Source: CAZMOK01 sp964644135
GTDB lineage: Bacteria > Bacteroidota > Bacteroidia > Bacteroidales > JAGOPY01
Direction of reading: 5' to 3'
Assembly (NCBI GenBank): GCA_964644135.1
Contig: CAZXWD010000131.1
Span: 1-7,102, forward strand
Length of the DNA stretch: 7,102 nucleotides
This document shows positions 1 through 6,425 of this stretch, piece after piece. Position numbers and translations under genes: made by a program. The notes beneath the pieces were generated by a model. That model was not told the origin of the DNA and made no database searches. It was given only the letters and a program-made list of their open reading frames with translations. Position 1 is the stretch's first letter. Each line of letters starts with the position of its first letter.

Positions 1-1221
1 GACGTTTTTACTGAAACAGGTCTTGTTGCAAGGGCAGCAGTGCCTTCAGGGGCATCCACGGGAGTTCACGAAGCTGTTGAACTGCGGGACGGCGACAAAG
101 GGATTTATCTTGGTAAGAGCGTTCACAAAGCTGTCCATAATGTGAACAACGTGATCAGCGATGAGCTGATTGGCTATTATGTGAACGAACAGAACATGAT
201 AGACCAGCGGATGATAGAGCTGGACGGGACGCCCAACAAATCGAAACTGGGCGCCAATGCGATCCTTGGTGTATCGCTGGCCGTTGCAAAAGCCGCAGCC
301 ATGGAGACAGGCCAGTACCTGTACCGTTATGTAGGCGGTGTTAATGCAAATACCCTTCCTATCCCGATGATGAATATCCTGAACGGAGGTTCGCATGCCG
401 ACAACAGCATCGACTTCCAGGAATTCATGATCATGCCCATAGGCGCTTCCACCTTCAGCGAAGCCCTGCAAATGGGTGCCGAGGTGTTCCATAACCTCAA
501 GGCTGTGCTCAAGAAAAAGGGCCATTCAACCAATGTGGGTGATGAAGGCGGTTTTGCCCCCAACCTTGCATCCAATGAAGAGGCCATTAAGGTTGTGCTT
601 GAAGCTATCGAGAAAGCAGGGTACAAGCCCGGTGAAGATATCTACATTGCCCTCGACCCGGCCGCATCGGAATATTATTTGAAGGATGAGAATGTTTATC
701 ATCTCAAATGGTCGACCGGCGATAAGCTTACCCCTTCAGAAATGGTGGATTTCTGGAAAGACTGGGTTAAAAAATACCCCATCATCTCAATAGAGGATGG
801 TATGGATGAAGACGACTGGGACGGCTGGAAACTTATGACCGATGCCATGGGCAAGGATGTGCAGCTTGTGGGCGATGACCTTTTCGTTACCAATACTGAA
901 AGACTGTTGGATGGTATAAACAAAGGTGTTGCCAACTCAATCCTTATAAAGGTAAACCAGATAGGCACACTCACCGAAACCATCAATGCTGTGAACATGG
1001 CCTATACCAATGGCTATACAGCAGTTATAAGCCATCGCTCAGGCGAAACAGAAGACACTACCATTGCCGATCTGGCCGTAGGGCTGAACACTGGCCTGAT
1101 CAAGACCGGTTCGGCAAGCCGTTCCGACAGGATAGCCAAGTACAACCAGTTGCTAAGGCTCGAAGAGAGGCTTGGAAGCACGGCTTATTACCCCGGAAAG
1201 GATTTCAGGTTTGTGAAATAG
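1..1221 (+). CDS. eno: Enolase (phosphopyruvate hydratase), 5'-truncated by window edge
   Basis: Enolase interconverts 2-phosphoglycerate and phosphoenolpyruvate in glycolysis and gluconeogenesis, in the cytoplasm, using Mg2+. The reading frame is open from base 1 (DVFTETGLVARAAVPSGAST), so the gene begins outside the window. The first in-window start-like codon, GTG at 40, is an internal valine and not the start. About 406 residues are visible against roughly 430 for bacterial enolases, so only some 20-25 N-terminal residues are missing. The family landmarks appear in order: the active-site loop PSGASTG, the SHADN and DFQEFM segment, GDEGGFAPN, the metal-ligand segments ALDPAASEYY, SIEDGMDEDDW and GDDLFVTN, the signature ILIKVNQIGTLTET, SHRSGETEDT, and the C-terminal KTGSASRSDRIAKYNQ with the catalytic-region lysine. 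The C-terminus is intact and ends in TAG. This is a housekeeping gene with no evident link to the glycan genes beside it. Its G+C content (32 of the first 60 bases) is clearly higher than that of the genes to the right. Confidence 0.98.
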   Translation, partial: DVFTETGLVARAAVPSGASTGVHEAVELRDGDKGIYLGKSVHKAVHNVNNVISDELIGYYVNEQNMIDQRMIELDGTPNKSKLGANAILGVSLAVAKAAAMETGQYLYRYVGGVNANTLPIPMMNILNGGSHADNSIDFQEFMIMPIGASTFSEALQMGAEVFHNLKAVLKKKGHSTNVGDEGGFAPNLASNEEAIKVVLEAIEKAGYKPGEDIYIALDPAASEYYLKDENVYHLKWSTGDKLTPSEMVDFWKDWVKKYPIISIEDGMDEDDWDGWKLMTDAMGKDVQLVGDDLFVTNTERLLDGINKGVANSILIKVNQIGTLTETINAVNMAYTNGYTAVISHRSGETEDTTIADLAVGLNTGLIKTGSASRSDRIAKYNQLLRLEERLGSTAYYPGKDFRFVK

Positions 1222-1301
1222 TCACATCATCATATACAGGAGATTCTTGTACCACTGATTTGCTCATTGCAAACAGGAGCCATTCAGATTGAATGAAACG
1301 G

Positions 1302-2777
1302 CTATTGACTTTTCAAGATTACCTTGTTGATCCATTTGTTCATATCAGGGGCCAGTTTTGAAAAGTACACCACCAGGAAAAAAACAATTGTAAAAAGGCC
1401 TGATCGAACTGTGAAATCTAGATAGATATTTGAGAAGGCGGGTATCAGGGCTGAAAGTACATATGCTGCACCAGAAATGATAAGCACATAAAGGTATCGT
1501 AAATTGTAGGGATTTAGTCCGAATCTGGCTTTTATCAGGAAAAACCTGAGAATACTTATAATAAGTTTTGACAGAAACGCCGCAATAGCTGCACCTGCAA
1601 GCCCTATCCTTGGTATCAATGTAATGCTAAATACAATTACCAGCACAATCAATATAACTTGAAAAAATGTGCTGTATCTGTAATATCTTGAATTTGCAAC
1701 GATATTTCTTCCCGCACCTGTAGCCATATCAATAAGATTCATGCAACCGATAATGATCAGGACACTCTTTCCTTGTGAATACTCTGGGGGAAGAAAGCTG
1801 AATATATTCTCAAGGTTCAGGATGAGTGCGCCGAAGATGAAAAGGCCAGCAATCCATAAATAATAGGAAGATTTGAAGTATACATCGGAAATTGTATCTG
1901 TGTCGTTCTTAGACATGGCTTCAGAAACTACCGGGGCTGTGATCCTGAGCATTGCACGCGAAGGGAGGATCACCAACGTGGCAAAGTAAAAAACGATCAT
2001 GTAAATACCTGTGGCCCCTAACCCGAGATACCTTTCGATGAAGATACGGTCAACATTGGATATTACAATCCCCGACGACCCTGCAATGAGGCCAAAAACC
2101 GCCACGGAGAAAATATGCCTGATCAATTCCGGTTTAAGGAACTGACGGTCAATGACAAATTTCAGATGTCCCTTCGATAGAAAATAAACTATGCTGACAA
2201 GCACCGTGACAAGGTGAGCCCCCACGAAAAGGTAAACAAAAGTCTCATAATCGATCAGGTGAAAGAACAGCAGCAGGATGCCCGCAAGAATGATCAACCT
2301 TTGCAGTACCTCTTTTGCAAAAACACCGATCACGGATTCCTGGATCGCTGAATTGAAAGAATCGAATATGTTGAAGAACAAAGTGAATAAAATGAGGGGA
2401 AATATCAGTGGAAGATAATCTATCAATAACATTGATGAATTGCTTCCGCTTTCAAGGAATTGCTCCTTAATGAGGAAGAAGATAATAACCGACAGGAGAT
2501 AACCAATTAAAACTGTGATGCTTACCAGGCTGATTAAACCGTGATGTTTTTTATCTTCAGACCTGAAAACCGGAAAGACCTTAATTATTACGTTGCGCAT
2601 GCCAAGAGAGGCAAAATGAGCAAGTATGTTGGCATAGGAAGAGATGATGCCCAGCAGGCCTATCTGATTTTCTTCCAGAATGATTGGAAATAATAAAGCG
2701 GTGGTGATAAAACCCAGGACAACTCCCATGTAGGTCAGGGAAGTGTTCCTTAGCGTTTGTTTTTGTATAACACCCAA
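1302..2777 (-). CDS. Wzx/MATE-like polysaccharide (oligosaccharide) flippase
   Basis: This is a 491-residue, highly hydrophobic integral inner-membrane protein of the polysaccharide/oligosaccharide flippase type (MOP superfamily). Such proteins move undecaprenyl-linked glycan units to the periplasmic side. Hydrophobic segments recur along the whole length, for example at about residues 15-35, 82-103, 120-137, 160-172, 180-199, 222-240, 255-272, 305-322, 336-350, 370-388, 393-412, 428-446 and 458-472, giving roughly 12-14 helices as expected for the family. The motif NVDRIFIERYLGLGATGIY (241-259) is typical of Wzx-like proteins. The start is taken as TTG at 2777-2775. It gives MGVIQKQTLRN, which matches the usual N-terminus of Bacteroidota flippases; there is no in-frame ATG or GTG nearby upstream, and a TAA lies four codons before it. 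There is no Shine-Dalgarno sequence; the leader is T/A-rich. The gene is transcribed away from the sulfotransferase operon and towards enolase. Its substrate cannot be read from the sequence. Family confidence is high; glycan type is unknown. Confidence 0.93.
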   Translation of the reverse strand: MGVIQKQTLRNTSLTYMGVVLGFITTALLFPIILEENQIGLLGIISSYANILAHFASLGMRNVIIKVFPVFRSEDKKHHGLISLVSITVLIGYLLSVIIFFLIKEQFLESGSNSSMLLIDYLPLIFPLILFTLFFNIFDSFNSAIQESVIGVFAKEVLQRLIILAGILLLFFHLIDYETFVYLFVGAHLVTVLVSIVYFLSKGHLKFVIDRQFLKPELIRHIFSVAVFGLIAGSSGIVISNVDRIFIERYLGLGATGIYMIVFYFATLVILPSRAMLRITAPVVSEAMSKNDTDTISDVYFKSSYYLWIAGLFIFGALILNLENIFSFLPPEYSQGKSVLIIIGCMNLIDMATGAGRNIVANSRYYRYSTFFQVILIVLVIVFSITLIPRIGLAGAAIAAFLSKLIISILRFFLIKARFGLNPYNLRYLYVLIISGAAYVLSALIPAFSNIYLDFTVRSGLFTIVFFLVVYFSKLAPDMNKWINKVILKSQ

Positions 2778-2867
2778 AAGATAAAAACTTTAGTCCAGTT
2801 GATAGTTACTGCAAAAATTGTAATTTCCTGATATCAGATAGTTTCCTGCCTGGAATTTAAAGTATTA

Positions 2868-2898
2868 TTTCCGTATCAAATGTAAATTATTATTTTTG
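2868..2898 (+). promoter_or_regulatory. Candidate Bacteroidota-type promoter for the sulfotransferase operon
   Basis: TATTTTTG at 2891-2898 is an exact fit to the Bacteroidota -7 consensus TAnnTTTG. TTTC at 2868-2871 fits the -33 TTTG box in three of four positions, with a 19-nt spacer, within the known range. Transcription would start near 2905, about 20 nt before the ATG at 2924, and would serve the three-gene + strand run. The box lies in the 146-bp divergent gap (2778-2923), the natural place for a promoter. The region is A/T-rich, so a chance match is possible. The rest of the gap holds a 10-bp palindrome (CTGATATCAG, 2828-2837) and two copies of TTTCCTG (2824-2830 and 2842-2848), with no demonstrated role. 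Confidence 0.45.
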
Positions 2899-2923
2899 AT
2901 AAACTCAAAATATATACTGGAAG

Positions 2924-3880
2924 ATGCTGTTTTATAAATGGGCCGGATTAAGGAGAGTTTTTAAGTATGGCAGACCTGTTTTAAACCTGATTGAAAAAAG
3001 GCTCATAAAAAAAAACAGTGCGGGGAAGAATAAATATCCCGTCATTTTTCTGATAGGTTGCCCTCGCTCCGGAACAACATTTCTTTATCAATATATAACA
3101 CATTTCCTGGATGTAGCTTTTATCAATAATTTCATGAACCTGTCGAGAGAGAATCCCGTGTTCGGTTTCTATCTGTCAGACAAGATTCACAGAAGCAAGC
3201 CTCACGGTTCTTTCGAGTCAGAATTTGGCGACACTTCCGGGTCAGGATTAAGGGCGCCCAATGAGAGTCTGTTCTGGTACAAATGGTTGCCCAAAAACAA
3301 ACATTATCTAGAGCCATCCGGCCTGGGCCGTATACAGAAAAAGGAGATCAGGGATGTAGTGAGTTCATTCGTCAATATTGCGGAAAAACCACTGGTGTTC
3401 AAAAATCTTTCATTCAGCCTGAGGCTGAAGCTTATTAAAGACTTGTTTCCTTCATCAAAAATAATTTACATTAAAAGAGATCCTGTTTATATAGCCCAGT
3501 CAATCTTTCTCGCAAGGAAAAAATTGAGCATCCCGCCAAATACAATTTGGAGCATCAAGCCGCAAAACTATCCGGAAATTGAGTTAATGAATGAACTGGA
3601 CCTAATAGCTAACCAGGTCTACAGTATAGAAAAGCAGATTAATTCAGACATGGCCCTATTTGATAAAGATAAAACCATGATCCTTAAATATGAGGAATTC
3701 GACCCTCATTCCGGAAAATTCATCGATACACTATCCTCTTTTATTGGCACGGGAACCAGGGATGGAGCTAAAGAGATTGAAAATGCACATTTTAAACCAG
3801 GAAATTTCAGGAAAGTAGACAAGGATCTGTTTGATCAGATCAAGGAAAAAATAGGTTCACTGAACTGGGATTTTAATTAA
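2924..3880 (+). CDS. PAPS-dependent sulfotransferase, probably acting on a glycan
   Basis: This 318-residue protein is predicted to transfer a sulfuryl group from 3'-phosphoadenylyl sulfate (PAPS) to a hydroxyl or amino group of an acceptor. The 5'-phosphosulfate-binding P-loop is clear at residues 45-54 (GCPRSGTTFL), after the beta strand YPVIFLI. The 3'-phosphate-binding segment is IIYIKRDPVYIAQSIF (180-195), with R185 and S193 in the expected places. The segment GLRAPNESLFWYKW (108-121) resembles the acceptor-side region of Sulfotransfer_3-type enzymes. The length is normal for the family. No signal peptide or membrane helix is evident, so it should act in the cytoplasm, perhaps on a lipid-linked sugar or nucleotide sugar. 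The ATG at 2924 begins the run shortly after a candidate promoter; no strong Shine-Dalgarno is present. It is the first gene of a three-gene operon, with 24 bp to the next gene. Nine consecutive A's (3007-3015) lie early in the gene, before the P-loop codons. A glycan acceptor is inferred from context; a lipid or other small-molecule acceptor is possible. Confidence 0.9.
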   Translation: MLFYKWAGLRRVFKYGRPVLNLIEKRLIKKNSAGKNKYPVIFLIGCPRSGTTFLYQYITHFLDVAFINNFMNLSRENPVFGFYLSDKIHRSKPHGSFESEFGDTSGSGLRAPNESLFWYKWLPKNKHYLEPSGLGRIQKKEIRDVVSSFVNIAEKPLVFKNLSFSLRLKLIKDLFPSSKIIYIKRDPVYIAQSIFLARKKLSIPPNTIWSIKPQNYPEIELMNELDLIANQVYSIEKQINSDMALFDKDKTMILKYEEFDPHSGKFIDTLSSFIGTGTRDGAKEIENAHFKPGNFRKVDKDLFDQIKEKIGSLNWDFN

Positions 3881-3904
3881 AAGGCAGAGAAATTAAAAAA
3901 GATC

Positions 3905-4903
3905 ATGGCTGAAATACTTGAAAGAGATGACTATTCTTTATGGGATGATTTTCTTGGCGAATATGAGGTCAATGGAACAGTGTTCCATACAACTTCATAT
4001 TTATTGTCCCTGGCAGGCAGTTTGAATGCCAAACTTCAGATTGCTGTAATCAGGGATGGGAATAACCGTATCATTGCCGGATGTCCATTTTTCTCACGAG
4101 AAATATTCGGAGTTATCAAACTCAGCCAGATGCCCTATGCCACACCATTTTTAGGGCCGGTGATCAGGCCGCGTGAAACTAATATCCAGTCAAAAAAAGA
4201 GAGCTACAACAGCAAGCTTATCAAAGACCTCACAGAATTCTTCAAAGCAAGAGGGTATTCTTACTACATGTTTGTATTTCATCCATCCGAAACAGATATC
4301 CGTGAGTTTTTATGGAATGGCCTGGAGAGCCAGGTTCACTTTACCTATTTCACTGAACTGAAGGATGGCGGGATCCTGGATGTTTTTGAGAGTTCTATTA
4401 AAAGGCAGATCAAAAAGGCAGAGAAAGAAGATCCAACATTGGTTGAAACAGTCAATGAGTCTACAATATCAGACTCTTTCAGATTGATCATTTCTTCTCT
4501 TGACAGACAGGGTAAGAGTTTTATGTTTGACCAGGGTGCATTCTCTGCCCTTGTCAGGGAACTGGTGCGGCTTGGTTTACTGAAGTTGTATAACATTTAT
4601 TCCGGAAACATACCCGTAGCAACAACTCTTGTGCTTTTCGACAGGAAAACAGCATATTACTGGCTTGCAGGAAGCGATCCCGGTATGAGGCAAACAGGCC
4701 TGAACCAGATACTCATCTATAAGATACTGGAAAATTTACAAAAGTTGGGGATTGAAAGGTTTGATTGGTTTGGCGCAAATACACCATCGATCGCAAGGTA
4801 TAAGTCGAAATTCAACCCGGTGCTTGTACCCTATTTTTCGGTACAATATTCCGACTGGAAATACAAAGCAATGATGAGAACTAAGAAATTGCTCAATTTT
4901 TAG
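3905..4903 (+). CDS. FemAB/GNAT-like acyl- or aminoacyltransferase (BioF2-like acetyltransferase domain)
   Basis: This 332-residue cytoplasmic protein resembles the FemAB-related branch of the GNAT fold (Acetyltransf_6 / BioF2-like). These enzymes transfer an acyl or aminoacyl group to an amino group, classically on peptidoglycan precursors. The N-terminal half holds the first GNAT-like half-domain, with VFHTTSYLLSLAG (26-38) and QMPYATPFLGPVI (75-87). The basic helix SSIKRQIKKAEKE (163-175) is a common feature of FemAB-like proteins. The second half-domain contains NIPVATTLVLFDRKTAYYWL (235-254), GSDPGMRQTGLNQILIYKIL (256-275) and the C-terminal FDWFGANTPSIARYKSKF (286-303), a typical closing motif of this family. 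The ATG at 3905 follows an A-rich leader 24 bp after the sulfotransferase stop, so the genes are probably cotranscribed. FemAB-like proteins also occur inside exopolysaccharide loci, including exosortase-linked ones, so a role in modifying an amino sugar of the local glycan fits better than cell-wall crosslinking. The donor and acceptor are unknown. Confidence 0.85.
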   Translation: MAEILERDDYSLWDDFLGEYEVNGTVFHTTSYLLSLAGSLNAKLQIAVIRDGNNRIIAGCPFFSREIFGVIKLSQMPYATPFLGPVIRPRETNIQSKKESYNSKLIKDLTEFFKARGYSYYMFVFHPSETDIREFLWNGLESQVHFTYFTELKDGGILDVFESSIKRQIKKAEKEDPTLVETVNESTISDSFRLIISSLDRQGKSFMFDQGAFSALVRELVRLGLLKLYNIYSGNIPVATTLVLFDRKTAYYWLAGSDPGMRQTGLNQILIYKILENLQKLGIERFDWFGANTPSIARYKSKFNPVLVPYFSVQYSDWKYKAMMRTKKLLNF

Positions 4904-4912
4904 TTTTAATCC

Positions 4913-6340
4913 ATGGAAGGATATCTAAATAGAAATAAACTGGCTTACGTACTCTCATTTCTTAATCTCAATTATGAAGTTTCTCACCTGATCAAAGAAA
5001 GAAGGTTGCAATTTAACTATAGTAGCGATGTTCAACTAATTGATAAACCATGTGTGTTTTTCATATTAAGCGAGAATGCTTTTGATATCGATAAGGTTTG
5101 CTTTAAGGATGAAATACCTGTTTTGTTTCCTGGCAAAAGAACAGACGACTGGTATTACTTTAAAGATGGTTCTTTATACTTTGCTGATGATTTATTGAAA
5201 TCTGTCTTTTATCTTATTTCAGGTTATCAGGAACTGGGTTCTGAAAATTTGGACAGCTTCGGGAGATTTTCATTCACGGGTTCACTGCAGGAGAAGCTTG
5301 GAATAGTGCAGAAACCGATTGTTAACTACTATTTTGATATTATCGTAAATGGTTTAGAGAAGTTCTCCGAGATGCATAATATGCCTGCCGTTAAGAAGAA
5401 ACTTTTTCAAAAAAGTGTTTTTTTTCTGTCTCATGATATTGATCTTGTAAGGTTCTACACTTTTAATAATCTATTGTTGAAGATCAAGCAATTCTTTGGC
5501 TTGACCAGATCATTCAATTCAAAAAGGGCTTTGGCACGTCATTTTTTCGAAATATTACTAAACCTGATAAAACTGAAGCGTAAAGATGATCCATACTGGA
5601 ATTTTGATTTTATGTGTTCTGTTGAGAAAAAATTAGACTTTAAATCGTCTTTTTACTTTTTGCATAAAGATCTTAGACATCATGATTCCTATTATTCTTT
5701 TTCAGATCCACATATTCGGTCACTTATAAAATTTTTAAAGGAGGAAGGCTTTGAAATTGGCCTTCACGGCTCAACAAGAACTACCAAAAGTTATCAAAAA
5801 CTAAAATGGCAAAAAAATAAACTTGGACAAGTAACGAATTCCGATATAAAGGGGATAAGACAACATAGGTTGTTGTATGATTATCCTGTAACAACAAAGA
5901 TCCACCAGAAGGCCGGGTTTTTATATGATTCCACTCTTGGTTTTGCTCAGCATGAAGGATTCAGGAATAGCTATTGTTACCCATTTAAACTGTATGACTT
6001 TGAGAATGACCGCCCTTTTAAGATATGGAAGATTCCATTGAATATAATGGACACTACTCTTTTCGCATACAGAAAGCATGGTTTTCATTCGGCATTTCAA
6101 AGTGTCAAATGTCTTCAAAAGGAAGTATCTAAGTTCAATGGTGTATTAAGTCTGCTTTGGCACAACAGTTTCTTTGATGAGGATGCCTTCAGGGGGATAA
6201 CAGAGTTCTATATCAAACTGCTGAACACTATTCATTCATCAGGCTCCATATCGATGACAGGAGAGCAGATCGCCGAAAAAATGGATCAGCATTATGAGGA
6301 AATCCATGAAGAACACTTGTCAGGTCTGGTCGGAAATTAA
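4913..6340 (+). CDS. Polysaccharide deacetylase-like (CE4-related) protein with N-terminal DUF7033-like region
   Basis: This 475-residue protein has a C-terminal domain of the NodB/CE4 deacetylase fold (about 165-450), expected to remove N- or O-acetyl groups from sugars with a metal ion. Motif 1 reads SHDID (173-177), giving the catalytic-base and metal-ligand aspartates D175 and D177. Motif 2 is reduced to GLHGS (283-287, H285), without the second His of HxxxH. Motif 3 is GIRQHRL (314-320, with R316 and H318). YDSTLGF (338-344) and a late LLWHNSF (414-420, H417, the likely motif 5 His) complete the site. The N-terminal 160 residues, including FGRFSFTGSLQEKLG (116-130) before KPIVNYYFDI, resemble the DUF7033 region of Bacteroidota proteins, whose role is unknown. 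No signal peptide is evident, so it may act on a lipid-linked precursor in the cytoplasm. The start ATG lies 9 bp after the FemAB-like stop, implying translational or transcriptional coupling. The gene is markedly A/T-rich (17 of 60 G+C at 5401-5460) and has a T8 run (5418-5425) just before motif 1. Confidence 0.86.
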   Translation: MEGYLNRNKLAYVLSFLNLNYEVSHLIKERRLQFNYSSDVQLIDKPCVFFILSENAFDIDKVCFKDEIPVLFPGKRTDDWYYFKDGSLYFADDLLKSVFYLISGYQELGSENLDSFGRFSFTGSLQEKLGIVQKPIVNYYFDIIVNGLEKFSEMHNMPAVKKKLFQKSVFFLSHDIDLVRFYTFNNLLLKIKQFFGLTRSFNSKRALARHFFEILLNLIKLKRKDDPYWNFDFMCSVEKKLDFKSSFYFLHKDLRHHDSYYSFSDPHIRSLIKFLKEEGFEIGLHGSTRTTKSYQKLKWQKNKLGQVTNSDIKGIRQHRLLYDYPVTTKIHQKAGFLYDSTLGFAQHEGFRNSYCYPFKLYDFENDRPFKIWKIPLNIMDTTLFAYRKHGFHSAFQSVKCLQKEVSKFNGVLSLLWHNSFFDEDAFRGITEFYIKLLNTIHSSGSISMTGEQIAEKMDQHYEEIHEEHLSGLVGN

Positions 6341-6425
6341 TCGGTGAATGACTGCTCTGGTGAAGAACGGTTAAAAACAATTCCCATAACTCAGTAAGAC
6401 TGAACTTTTGCTAAAAAAGGTGGGT

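Noticed and set aside
46..998. Antisense and alternative-frame open frames of about 68-159 codons across the enolase gene
   Set aside because: They overlap a clear, well-conserved enolase frame, have no recognisable domain, and are expected shadows in fairly G+C-rich coding sequence.
1281..1295. Hairpin CATTCA-GAT-TGAATG between the enolase and flippase stops, as a possible bidirectional terminator
   Set aside because: The 6-bp stem is A/T-rich, and neither strand has a proper T-tract straight after it, so a terminator call is not supported.
2812..2819. Possible -7 box (AATTTTTG on the - strand) for the flippase promoter
   Set aside because: It misses the first consensus T, and no -33 TTTG-like box is found at the usual spacing.
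3905..4903. Reading the FemAB-like protein as a true peptidoglycan interpeptide-bridge enzyme
   Set aside because: Bacteroidota generally have directly crosslinked peptidoglycan, and the neighbours are glycan-modifying genes, so a bridge-building role is less likely than sugar N-acylation.
6391..6403. Hairpin TCAGT-AAG-ACTGA between the deacetylase and methyltransferase stops
   Set aside because: Only a 5-bp stem, followed by ACTTTTG and not by a long T run. It sits in the right place for a terminator but is too weak to call.
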